A stretch of DNA of 6,552 nucleotides from Prevotellaceae bacterium (GCA_031289895.1 JAITOP010000126.1:1-6552), one strand, 5' to 3'. Positions 1 to 5,357 are shown, counted from the stretch's first letter. The notes: generated by a model from the letters alone, not told the origin. A program made the numbers and translations.

Positions 1-22
1 CTTCACTTCGTTCGCAATGACG
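1..22. repeat. Edge of a dispersed palindromic intergenic repeat (GTCATTGCGA type)
   Basis: Read on the minus strand this is CGTCATTGCGAACGAAGTG followed by AAG. It matches my recollection of a short dispersed repeat (GTCATTGCGAnCGAAGnGAAGCAATC) found between genes in many unrelated bacteria. The rest of the element would lie left of position 1, so it is cut by the window edge. Assignment is from memory of the motif; copy number in this genome is unknown. Confidence 0.5.
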
Positions 23-60
23 AAACACAGAATTAAACCGTGTTAAGTATAGATGTGAAA

Positions 61-109
61 TTAAGAGTTAAAAATTAAAAATTAAGAATTAAGAATTGAA
101 AATTAATAA
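61..109. repeat. AT-rich tandem array with 7-base period (TTAAAAA/TTAAGAA)
   Basis: Seven consecutive heptamers can be read: TTAAGAG, TTAAAAA twice, TTAAGAA twice, TTGAAAA, TTAATAA. The period is exact although the units vary at positions 5-7 and once at position 3. It lies between genes and codes for nothing recognisable. It could be low-complexity AT sequence, but the shared period with the array at 137-234 makes a common origin plausible. Confidence 0.6.
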
Positions 110-136
110 TCAACATAAATTTATATATTTTAATCT

Positions 137-234
137 ACCAAATACCAACGACCAACGACTAACGACTAACGACCAACGACTAACGACCAACGACTAACGA
201 CCAACGACTAACGACCAAATACCAAATACCAAAC
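137..234. repeat. Tandem array of 14 heptamers (ACCAACG/ACTAACG)
   Basis: Fourteen gapless 7-base units are present: ACCAAAT, ACCAACG twice, ACTAACG twice, then ACCAACG and ACTAACG alternating (three of each), ACCAAAT twice and ACCAAAC. The core therefore has a 14-base higher-order period, flanked by ACCAAAT units at both ends. A C/T switch at position 3 and CG/AT at positions 6-7 are the only variation. Such heptamer arrays are expected to change length by slippage. No reading function can be assigned. Confidence 0.9.
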
Positions 235-250
235 AAGCGGTTTAAAATTA

Positions 251-281
251 AAATAAAGGGCGTGCACCCTTTATTTTTTTT
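251..281. terminator. Intrinsic terminator hairpin, bidirectional, at the end of small RNA copy 1
   Basis: A perfect 10-base stem, AAATAAAGGG (251-260) with CCCTTTATTT (267-276), closes on the six-base loop CGTGCA. It is followed by five T on the plus strand (277-281), and on the minus strand the stem runs into a T-rich stretch (TAATTTTAAA). It can therefore stop transcription in both directions. On the minus strand it lies just after the hairpin transcript starting near 361; no plus-strand gene ends nearby. Confidence 0.8.
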
Positions 282-339
282 CATGACATTTGCACAAAGT
301 ATCTATTTTGGGTAATAGGCTTTTGTGCAAAATTGTCAT
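271..339 (-). CDS. Possible 22-residue peptide inside the candidate small RNA, copy 1
   Basis: An ATG at 339-337 opens a frame reading MTILHKSLLPKIDTLCKCH then EKK and a TAA stop at 273-271. AGGTGA at 352-347 sits seven bases upstream of the ATG, a good Shine-Dalgarno match and unusual in this window. The frame largely coincides with the hairpin arms, so translation would have to compete with folding. The first 19 residues are identical in copy 2 only because the DNA is identical, so this is no independent evidence of coding. It is more likely a by-product of a structured RNA; confidence is low. Confidence 0.2.
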   Translation of the reverse strand: MTILHKSLLPKIDTLCKCHEKK

Positions 340-366
340 AACAACATCACCTATGTAAAACCGATA

Positions 367-396
367 CAAAGGTAAGTGTTTTTTTTACTTTGTCAA
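367..396 (-). promoter_or_regulatory. Bacteroidota-type promoter of small RNA copy 1
   Basis: On the minus strand TTG (396-394, within TTGACA) is followed after 19 bases by TACCTTTG (374-367). This fits the primary sigma consensus of Bacteroides (TTG near -33, TAnnTTTG near -7) at its usual spacing. The expected start is about 360-362, directly before the hairpin. Both boxes are conserved in copy 2. Confidence 0.7.
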
Positions 397-570
397 TAGT
401 TTTATATAAAAATATTTCAAAAAAAACGTTAAACATATAGGTTTTTTCGTATTTTCGTATTTTTTATCATAAAATGATAATAATATGCCTGCAAAAAATA
501 ATAATTTTTAGTTAAATTTTTAATTAACTATGTAAAGCCTTATAAACATTAGAAAAAACTGTAAGCATAT

Positions 571-621
571 TTATAAAATATTTTTTATTTCAATTAATGA
601 ATTTATCTGAAACGTAGGTTT
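571..621 (-). pseudogene. 3' remnant of the HAD nucleotidase gene (last 16 codons)
   Basis: Inside direct repeat copy 1 the minus strand encodes KPTFQINSLIEIKNIL and a TAA stop, exactly the C-terminus of the intact HAD gene at 2065-2760. Upstream of 621 the similarity stops; the frame stays open to a stop at 669-667 but no longer resembles the HAD protein. This is a leftover of the duplication, not a gene, and marks the HAD 3' end as the right border of the duplicated block. Confidence 0.85.
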
Positions 622-784
622 ATCAGGGGTTACAAGTGATTTTTGAGTAGAGAGAAAAATTTGGAGTCAAAAAGGTATAAAATAATGCCAACAAAAAAAG
701 TTTTAGCCAGCGGAGGTTATGGTAGTATGACTAATTTTTTTTCATATCTTTCCTCTGTAAAAAACTTTTTTCATTTTTACGCGC
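622..784. other. Spacer between repeat copy 1 and the membrane-protein promoter; weak short frame and an inverted repeat
   Basis: No recognisable gene is here. A frame from ATG at 685 to TAA at 808-810 would give 41 residues, beginning MPTKKVLASGGYG and ending in a hydrophobic tail; it has no clear ribosome site and no family I recognise. Within it AAAAAAGTTTT (694-704) can pair with AAAACTTTTTT (761-771), and inside that CGGAGG (711-716) with CCTCTG (752-757, one wobble pair). The paired structure could be a leader RNA fold, but low-complexity A and T runs make chance pairing easy. Confidence 0.3.
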
Positions 785-815
785 TTGGAAATATGATAAT
801 TTTCATCTAATTTTG
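785..815 (+). promoter_or_regulatory. Promoter of the eight-helix membrane protein gene
   Basis: TTG at 785-787 and TAATTTTG at 808-815 are separated by 20 bases, matching the Bacteroidota consensus TTG and TAnnTTTG. Transcription would begin near 821, leaving a leader of under 20 bases before the ATG at 839. No Shine-Dalgarno sequence is present in that A+T-only leader, which is common in this phylum. Confidence 0.6.
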
Positions 816-838
816 TATAAACAAATTATTATAGTTTT

Positions 839-1666
839 ATGAGCAAAATAAACGGACTACTTCAATTTTTGAAATTATGGTTACTTGGGATTGGCGTGTT
901 TTATATTTCAGTGGAAATTACATCCTTAGGAGAACATGAGAAATTTAAATTAGGATATTATATTTTTATTTCATTTATTATGGCTTTAATTATGGATAAA
1001 TTAATAAAAAAGCAGAAAAAAAGAGAAAATCCTAACCAATTAAGTGAACGAGGTAAGAAAATATATGATTTTTTTATTCCTTTGGCTATGTTCATAGGCT
1101 TATTTTGTATTTTTAATAAAATATTTGAAAGCGAAATAGCAAATCTTAAATTATACTACATTATTTCATTATTAAGCAGTTTTGTTTTATTGGTATGTTA
1201 TTGGTTATTTTTTAAGAAAAAATACGCTATATCAAATTTAGTTGATTCAGGTAAAGCCAAAATAAATATTCTGAATATGACACTTTCATTTTCTACAATG
1301 TGGCTATCTTGTTTGGGCTGGTTTTATTTTATTATGATTTGTCTTTCTCTTCGCAGACAACAGAAATTTGAATTTTTTCTTTTCTTTTTTGGTGCATTAT
1401 TTATGGCTTTGTTGTTTATTGTTGCTTATATTTGGGGCGAAAAACGAAAAAGGAACCTAAAACCAAATAATTTTGTTAATATAATATTTATGCTTATGGG
1501 TATATTTGCTATATTAGGTAGAATTTTTGAGAATGTAATAGGCAACGAAAATTACAGATTATACAATATAGCAGCATTATGTATTAGTGTTGTTTTATCG
1601 GCATTTTACCTGTTGTTTCGCAAGCCAAAACGCAAAGATGAAAATTTGTTAGAGTTGAACAAATGA
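839..1666 (+). CDS. Eight-helix membrane protein with two similar halves, function unknown
   Basis: I do not recognise the family. The 275-residue protein has eight likely membrane segments (about 12-30, 38-55, 78-93, 105-126, 149-170, 178-199, 212-229, 241-260) with Lys/Arg-rich connectors after segments 2, 4, 6 and 8, predicting both ends in the cytoplasm. The halves align: W14, G19, FY 21-22, SL 29-30, KF 35-36 and MAL 48-50 correspond to W155, G160, FY 162-163, SL 170-171, KF 176-177 and MAL 189-191 at a constant offset of 141. IFE 95-97 matches IFE 229-231 at offset 134. The protein therefore arose by duplication of a four-helix unit. There is no signal peptide, enzyme motif or known transporter signature. 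It is the only gene between the two direct repeats, is transcribed opposite to the HAD cluster, and is visibly more AT-rich than the other genes here, which fits acquisition. The start is supported by the promoter just upstream. Confidence 0.8.
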   Translation: MSKINGLLQFLKLWLLGIGVFYISVEITSLGEHEKFKLGYYIFISFIMALIMDKLIKKQKKRENPNQLSERGKKIYDFFIPLAMFIGLFCIFNKIFESEIANLKLYYIISLLSSFVLLVCYWLFFKKKYAISNLVDSGKAKINILNMTLSFSTMWLSCLGWFYFIMICLSLRRQQKFEFFLFFFGALFMALLFIVAYIWGEKRKRNLKPNNFVNIIFMLMGIFAILGRIFENVIGNENYRLYNIAALCISVVLSAFYLLFRKPKRKDENLLELNK

Positions 1667-1752
1667 TTGCTCTTGCTCGCCCTCGTTTTTCTACCAAAAT
1701 ATAATCTCTGTGGATTTCTCTGATTCTCGTTTCGTTGTTCTTTAAAATAAAG
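1667..1752. other. Spacer after the membrane-protein gene; no gene seen
   Basis: This short stretch between the TGA stop and the terminator at 1753-1770 holds no reading frame or RNA I can support. It is pyrimidine-rich on the plus strand (for example TCTCTGTGG and TTTCTCTGATTCTC). No good plus-strand terminator for the membrane-protein gene was found other than the weaker plus-strand fold of the hairpin at 1753-1770. Confidence 0.5.
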
Positions 1753-1770
1753 AAAGGGCATTCGCCCCTT
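1741..1770 (-). terminator. Intrinsic terminator at the end of small RNA copy 2
   Basis: On the minus strand AAGGGGC (1770-1764), loop GAAT, and GCCCTTT (1759-1753) form a seven-pair stem with one G-U pair, followed by CTTTATTTTAAA. Read on the plus strand the G-U pair becomes an A-C mismatch and no T-run follows, so the hairpin favours minus-strand termination. It takes the same place as the terminator of copy 1 but its sequence has diverged. Confidence 0.65.
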
Positions 1771-1856
1771 ACTTCAATGACATTTGCACAAAGTATCTAT
1801 TTTGGGTAATAGGCTTTTGTGCAAAATTGTCATAACAACATCACCTATGTAAAACC
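1743..1856 (-). ncRNA. Candidate small RNA, copy 2: promoter, long hairpin, terminator
   Basis: This is the second copy of the element at 246-362. The promoter (1861-1890) and terminator (1741-1770) frame a predicted transcript of about 110 bases. The hairpin arms are 1814-1833 and 1777-1793, with the same CTATT/AATAG extension in the loop. The repeat-derived part is identical to copy 1, while the terminator differs in sequence but keeps its fold. It lies downstream of the HAD gene on the same strand with its own promoter, so this is probably the original location. Family unknown; a leader or read-through regulator of the upstream cluster is unlikely because no gene follows it on this strand within the window. 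Confidence 0.55.
1774..1833 (-). CDS. Possible 19-residue peptide inside the candidate small RNA, copy 2
   Basis: The frame reads MTILHKSLLPKIDTLCKCH and stops at TGA (1776-1774), three codons earlier than in copy 1 because the repeat ends here. The upstream AGGTGA site is kept. The differing C-terminus and full overlap with the hairpin argue against a selected peptide, though short translated frames of this kind cannot be excluded by sequence alone. Confidence 0.2.
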   Translation of the reverse strand: MTILHKSLLPKIDTLCKCH

Positions 1857-1860
1857 GATA

Positions 1861-1890
1861 CAAAGGTAAGTCTTTTTTTTACTTTGTCAA
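1861..1890 (-). promoter_or_regulatory. Bacteroidota-type promoter of small RNA copy 2
   Basis: On the minus strand TTG (1890-1888) and TACCTTTG (1868-1861) are separated by 19 bases, as in copy 1. One spacer base differs (1872 versus 378) but both boxes are unchanged. The expected start is about 1854-1856. Confidence 0.7.
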
Positions 1891-2003
1891 TAGTTTTATG
1901 TAAAAATATTTCAAAAAAAACGTTAAACATATAGCTTTTTCCGTATTTTCGTATTTTTTGTCATAAAATGATAATAATATGCCTGCAAAAAATAATAATT
2001 TTT

Positions 2004-2023
2004 AGTTAAATTTTTAATTAACT
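2004..2023 (-). terminator. Weak AT-only hairpin after the HAD gene, possible terminator
   Basis: About 40 bases past the HAD stop, AGTTAA pairs with TTAACT around an eight-base loop and is followed on the minus strand by an A- and T-rich stretch that includes TTTTTT. The stem is short and has one G-C pair, so it is a poor terminator. The same hairpin occurs in repeat copy 1 (510-529). If it fails, transcripts of the cluster would run into the small RNA and stop at 1741-1770. Confidence 0.25.
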
Positions 2024-2064
2024 CTGTAAAGCCTTATAAACATTAGAAAAAACTGTAAGCATAT

Positions 2065-2760
2065 TTATAAAATATTTTTTATTTCAATTAATGAATTTAT
2101 CTGAAACGTAGGTTTCATCGGAGGTTCGGGCAAATATTCGGGTTTAAAGTAAATTTGGTCTATTCCAAATTTCATTGCACCCAAAATATCGCTGACAAAA
2201 TCATCACCGATAATTATTGCTTCTTTTTTTGACGAATTAAGCGAACTTATCACATGATTAAAAAACTTGATATGAGGCTTATTATAACCAATATCTTCGC
2301 AAGTAAAAATCTTATCAAAATATTTTTTTATGTCGGTTGCATCTAATTTTTTAAACTGAATTTCATTAAATCCGTTGGTTACAATATGCAGTTGATAATT
2401 TTTGTTCGATAAATATGTCAAAACCTCATGTACATTCGGAAAAAGCGTAGTTCTGTCGGGACTTTGCTCTACAAATTTTTTGCCAAATTCTATTCCCAAA
2501 TTTTTATCATCAATTCCAAAATCGTTGAAAGCCAAGTAAAATCTGGTGTCGCGCAAAACGGCTTTAGTAACTTTTCCCAACGCATAATCTTCCCACAAGC
2601 GAATATTATGAGTTTTGTAGGTTATATACCATTCATCAAAATCAAATTTTTTGTCAAATCCGTAATCGTAAAAAATTTCTTTTATCGTGTTTCGCGTGTC
2701 CGTGTCAAAGTCCCAAAGTGTGCGGTCTAAATCGAAAAGAATGTGTTTGTATTTTTGCAT
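2065..2760 (-). CDS. yjjG: YjjG-like HAD family nucleotidase (pyrimidine 5'-nucleotidase)
   Basis: This 231-residue cytoplasmic protein is a HAD subfamily IA phosphatase. Motif I is DLDRT (D10 nucleophile, D12 acid/base, T14), followed by LWDF, which is typical of YjjG. Motif II is VTNG with T128, motif III is K161 in NKPH, and motif IV is GDD with D186 and D187, then D191. The segment between about 18 and 95 is the helical cap. E. coli YjjG is about 225 residues and dephosphorylates dUMP, dTMP and non-canonical pyrimidine nucleotides; that role is inferred here by family. The gene follows the metallophosphoesterase after 44 bases with no promoter match between, so it is probably last in a three-gene transcript. 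Its last 16 codons are duplicated at 571-621. The exact substrate remains uncertain because close HAD relatives vary. Confidence 0.88.
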   Translation of the reverse strand: MQKYKHILFDLDRTLWDFDTDTRNTIKEIFYDYGFDKKFDFDEWYITYKTHNIRLWEDYALGKVTKAVLRDTRFYLAFNDFGIDDKNLGIEFGKKFVEQSPDRTTLFPNVHEVLTYLSNKNYQLHIVTNGFNEIQFKKLDATDIKKYFDKIFTCEDIGYNKPHIKFFNHVISSLNSSKKEAIIIGDDFVSDILGAMKFGIDQIYFKPEYLPEPPMKPTFQINSLIEIKNIL

Positions 2761-2804
2761 AATAAAAATAATTTTAGTAAAATTTTGATATGAATTTACA
2801 ATTT

Positions 2805-3929
2805 TTAGCGTGTAAAATTCACTGTTATTTCAACGATTTCCGATTGGCTTCCTATTCTTAATTTTGGTCCCCAACCGCCAGCTCCCGACGAAATATAATA
2901 ATGCGTATTTTCTTTTTTCAAATATCCGTGATGCTTTTCGTAGGTTGCTTTTGTGATTAAATTAAACGGAAAAACCTGTCCGCCGTGCGTGTGTCCCGAA
3001 ATTTGCAAATCAACTCCGTTTTTTTGCGTCAAATCGAGATTAAACGGCTGATGGTCGAGCAAAATTACAGGTTTTTGTTTGTCGATATTTTGCAAAAGTT
3101 CGTCAAGTTTTTTGCGATTTTTAATTGTTTTGTCATTTCTTCCAACTATATAAATCTCATTATCAAGTAAAACCGAGCTATCCTGCAACATTATTATTCC
3201 CGCCGATTTTAAATAATTTACAATATTTTCGGCATCGCCGTAACATTCGTGATTTCCTATAACTCCGTAAACGCCAAGCGGGGCTTGCAATTGCAAAAAT
3301 TCTTCTTTCATATTTTGTTTTATCAAAGGTTGCGAATATGAATCGGCAATATCGCCTGCAAGCAATATTATATCAGGCTTTAGCGAATTTATTAAGTCAA
3401 CAAATTTTTTGAGATTTTTTTTATCAATAGAATAACCGAGATGCAAATCGCTTGCAGCAACAATTTTTAAGGTTTCAACATTTGCTTTTTTATTGATATT
3501 TATATCAATTTTTTCTATTTTTATGTTGTCAAAATTATATCTTCCCAAAATTATTACCAAGGCTATAAAACCAAGCGCAACAAGCATTACAATGCGTTTT
3601 GCAATCATTGTATTTAATGCAAAAGGAAGGTAGTGAAAATGTTTGTTTGTGATATTTATCAAGCCGACAAAAAGTAAAATAAACATTAAATAAAAAAACG
3701 CAAGCAACAAAATCATTTCATAATTGGTAATATGCGCCAAAGCGGGCAAGGGCAAGCGTTCTCTGAACAATATACTCGCCGCAAATATGCCGATTATTGC
3801 AATAAAAAATATATTGAATATTATTATTACAAAAATATTTTTTGGTAAGATGGCTTTGATTTTGAAATAAACAAAGGCGTTGATGGAAACAAATATCAAC
3901 AAAATAATTATTATAAACATATTTTTCAT
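2805..3929 (-). CDS. Membrane-anchored metallophosphoesterase (YkuE/YaeI-like)
   Basis: The 374-residue protein begins with four predicted membrane segments (about 4-22, 31-53, 70-93, 111-129) and ends in a calcineurin-like phosphoesterase domain (about 153-370). All metal-binding motifs are present in order: SDLHLG (D161, H163), GD (192-193), GNHE (225-228), H293 in DHQP, and GHTHGGQ (312-318). The enzyme should be an active two-metal phosphoesterase held at the inner membrane. The related YkuE and YaeI proteins have been linked to cell-envelope or lipid substrates, but no substrate can be read from this sequence. The start ATG follows the CCA enzyme stop by only three bases (TAA AAA ATG), so the two are very likely translated from one mRNA. 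A second ATG three codons in (M4) is a possible alternative start. No clear Shine-Dalgarno site is seen. Confidence 0.9.
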   Translation of the reverse strand: MKNMFIIIILLIFVSINAFVYFKIKAILPKNIFVIIIFNIFFIAIIGIFAASILFRERLPLPALAHITNYEMILLLAFFYLMFILLFVGLINITNKHFHYLPFALNTMIAKRIVMLVALGFIALVIILGRYNFDNIKIEKIDININKKANVETLKIVAASDLHLGYSIDKKNLKKFVDLINSLKPDIILLAGDIADSYSQPLIKQNMKEEFLQLQAPLGVYGVIGNHECYGDAENIVNYLKSAGIIMLQDSSVLLDNEIYIVGRNDKTIKNRKKLDELLQNIDKQKPVILLDHQPFNLDLTQKNGVDLQISGHTHGGQVFPFNLITKATYEKHHGYLKKENTHYYISSGAGGWGPKLRIGSQSEIVEITVNFTR

Positions 3930-3932
3930 TTT

Positions 3933-5357
3933 TTAAAATTTTAAAATTTGTGGAATTAATCCTAATTCGTCGGCTTTTTCCTGCATAAAATCAAAGGCTT
4001 CGTCGTAATTATTTTCTATAATTCCGTCTAATATCGCATCTTTTATTGCGGTTTTGATAATTCCAACTTCGGGGCAGGGCGGCAATCCGTAAATTTCCAT
4101 AATAAGTTCGCCGGATATTGGAGGTTGAAAATTTCGTAGCCTGTCTTTTTCTTCAATTTCTTTGAGTTTTGTGCGCACAAGTTGAAAATTTGTAAGGTAT
4201 CGTTTTTGCGTTTGCTCATTTTTTGAAGTAATATCGGCTTCGCAAAGCAACATCAAATCGTCAATATCATCGCCTGCATCAAACAACAGGCGACGAACAG
4301 CCGAGTCGGTAACTTCGTCGAGCGACAACACAATGGGACGCAGATGCAGCGCAACCAATTTTTGTATATATCGCATTTTATCGTGCAACGGCAGCCTAAG
4401 GTCTGCGAAAATGGCAGGAATCATTTTGCTTCCAATATATTCGTGTCCGTGAAAAGTCCAGCCGTGTTCGGGGTCGTAGCGTTTTGTTTCATATTTTGCA
4501 ATATCGTGCAGCAATGCAGCCCAGCGTAACCACAAATTATTTGTTGTTTTGCTGATATTATCGACAACTTCGAGAGTATGCAAAAAATTATCTTTATGAT
4601 GTTTTTTATCTACCGTTTCAACTCCTTTAAGATTTGAAAGTTTAGGCAGAATTAAATTTAGAAGTCCTGCTTGGTCAAGCAATTTAAACCCGATTGATGG
4701 TTTCGGCGACATCAATATTTTATTTAGTTCCTGACTTATCCGTTCCATCGATACAATATGCAGCCTTTTTTTATTGTATCGTATGGCATTAAAAACGTCG
4801 TCGGTAATGGTAAATTGCAACTGCGCCGAAAAACGAATTGCGCGAATCATTCGCAGCGGGTCGTCAGAAAAAGTTGTGTCGGGGTCGAGCGGTGTGCGGA
4901 TAATTTTATCGTTCAAATCCTGTATCCCGCCAAACGGGTCGATAAGCATTCCAAAATCATCAGCATTTAAACTTAATGCCAGCGCATTTATTGTGAAATC
5001 GCGGCGATTTTGGTCATCTTCAAGCGTTCCGTTTTCTACAATAGGTTTTCGCGAATTGCGATTGTACGATTCTTTGCGTGCGCCTACAAATTCTATTTCA
5101 ACTTTTTTATATTGCACCATCGCCGTTCCAAAATTTTTGAACACCGAAATTTTTTTACTTCCAAGTCTTTCGGCAACTTTTTTTGCAAGCTCAATGCCGC
5201 TTCCTTCTACAACAATATCAATATCTTTTGACTGGCGTTGCAGAAAATAATCGCGAACAAATCCGCCAATAACAAACGCACGCTGCCGTTCGTTTTGAGC
5301 AACTTCGGCAATTATTTTGAATATAGTCGTATTCAACGGATTTTCTCGTTCTGTCAT
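3933..5357 (-). CDS. cca: CCA-adding tRNA nucleotidyltransferase with HD domain
   Basis: This 474-residue cytoplasmic enzyme adds or repairs the 3'-terminal CCA of tRNAs from CTP and ATP. The class II nucleotidyltransferase head shows GGFVRD (31-36), the metal-binding DID (D45, D47), RRDFTINAL (118-126), DPFGG (140-144) and RMIRAIRF (169-176). An HD domain follows, with H260, H284-D285 in LLHDIAK, and H303 and H305 in HGHEY. A helical C-terminal region completes it. HD domains in bacterial CCA enzymes are associated with phosphatase or phosphodiesterase activity on tRNA ends. The closest alternative is poly(A) polymerase of the same superfamily, which cannot be excluded by motif alone, but length and HD domain fit the CCA type usual in Bacteroidota. 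It is first in the minus-strand cluster, with a promoter candidate in the 100-base divergent spacer. Confidence 0.92.
   Translation of the reverse strand: MTERENPLNTTIFKIIAEVAQNERQRAFVIGGFVRDYFLQRQSKDIDIVVEGSGIELAKKVAERLGSKKISVFKNFGTAMVQYKKVEIEFVGARKESYNRNSRKPIVENGTLEDDQNRRDFTINALALSLNADDFGMLIDPFGGIQDLNDKIIRTPLDPDTTFSDDPLRMIRAIRFSAQLQFTITDDVFNAIRYNKKRLHIVSMERISQELNKILMSPKPSIGFKLLDQAGLLNLILPKLSNLKGVETVDKKHHKDNFLHTLEVVDNISKTTNNLWLRWAALLHDIAKYETKRYDPEHGWTFHGHEYIGSKMIPAIFADLRLPLHDKMRYIQKLVALHLRPIVLSLDEVTDSAVRRLLFDAGDDIDDLMLLCEADITSKNEQTQKRYLTNFQLVRTKLKEIEEKDRLRNFQPPISGELIMEIYGLPPCPEVGIIKTAIKDAILDGIIENNYDEAFDFMQEKADELGLIPQILKF

Larger units (their letters stand above)
246..362 (-). ncRNA. Candidate small RNA, copy 1: promoter, long hairpin, terminator
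   Basis: This predicted minus-strand transcript of about 115 bases is framed by a Bacteroidota-type promoter (367-396) and an intrinsic terminator (251-281). Its body folds into a long hairpin: arms 320-339 and 283-299 pair over about 17 bases with small bulges. The loop region extends this with CTATT pairing to AATAG around ACCCAA. The transcribed part 283-366 is identical in copy 2 (1777-1860), and the promoter boxes are also unchanged. I do not recognise an Rfam family. The hairpin arm also holds a short reading frame (271-339), so a tiny peptide is an alternative. Ends are estimates from the promoter and terminator positions. Confidence 0.55.
283..621. repeat. 339-base direct repeat, copy 1
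   Basis: This stretch matches 1777-2115 without gaps at an offset of 1494 bases. I count six mismatches (378, 406, 441, 447, 466, 530), about 98% identity. On the minus strand it contains, in order, the last 16 codons and stop of the HAD gene, an AT-rich spacer, a promoter and the hairpin of a candidate small RNA. Outside both ends the copies diverge abruptly on the right and on the left keep only a loosely similar terminator hairpin. It is not a tandem duplication, because the sequence after copy 1 differs from that after copy 2. Confidence 0.95.
1777..2115. repeat. 339-base direct repeat, copy 2
   Basis: This is the partner of 283-621, with six mismatches and no gaps. Its right 51 bases are the 3' end of the intact HAD gene on the minus strand, so this copy sits in the undisturbed gene context and is likely the ancestral one. 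Its left end coincides with the base of the small RNA hairpin, before the terminator. Confidence 0.95.

Noticed and set aside
137..234. Heptamer array as a CRISPR array
   Set aside because: The units are contiguous 7-base repeats with no spacers, and no cas gene is present.
283..339. The long inverted repeat as a transposon end or MITE
   Set aside because: The 17-base arms enclose only about 20 bases and are tied to a promoter and terminator on one strand, which fits an RNA hairpin better.
466..480. TATCAT-AAA-ATGATA palindrome in the repeat as an operator
   Set aside because: It is short and AT-rich, altered in copy 2, and not placed at a promoter; it could easily arise by chance.
283..2115. 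Direct repeats and enclosed gene as an insertion sequence or LTR element
   Set aside because: There is no transposase, integrase or reverse transcriptase between the repeats, and no terminal inverted repeats at the outer ends; the repeat contains host gene 3' sequence.
2428..2730. Plus-strand frame of 100 codons opposite the HAD gene
   Set aside because: It is antisense to a gene with all HAD motifs intact, has no recognisable domain, and no promoter or ribosome site.
2985..3170. Plus-strand frame of 61 codons opposite the metallophosphoesterase
   Set aside because: It is antisense to the catalytic domain of an intact enzyme and resembles no known protein.
4344..5250. Several overlapping plus-strand frames of 61-158 codons opposite cca
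   Set aside because: All are antisense to a well-supported CCA enzyme and overlap one another in different frames; the Ser-rich and Phe-rich composition is that expected of reversed coding DNA.
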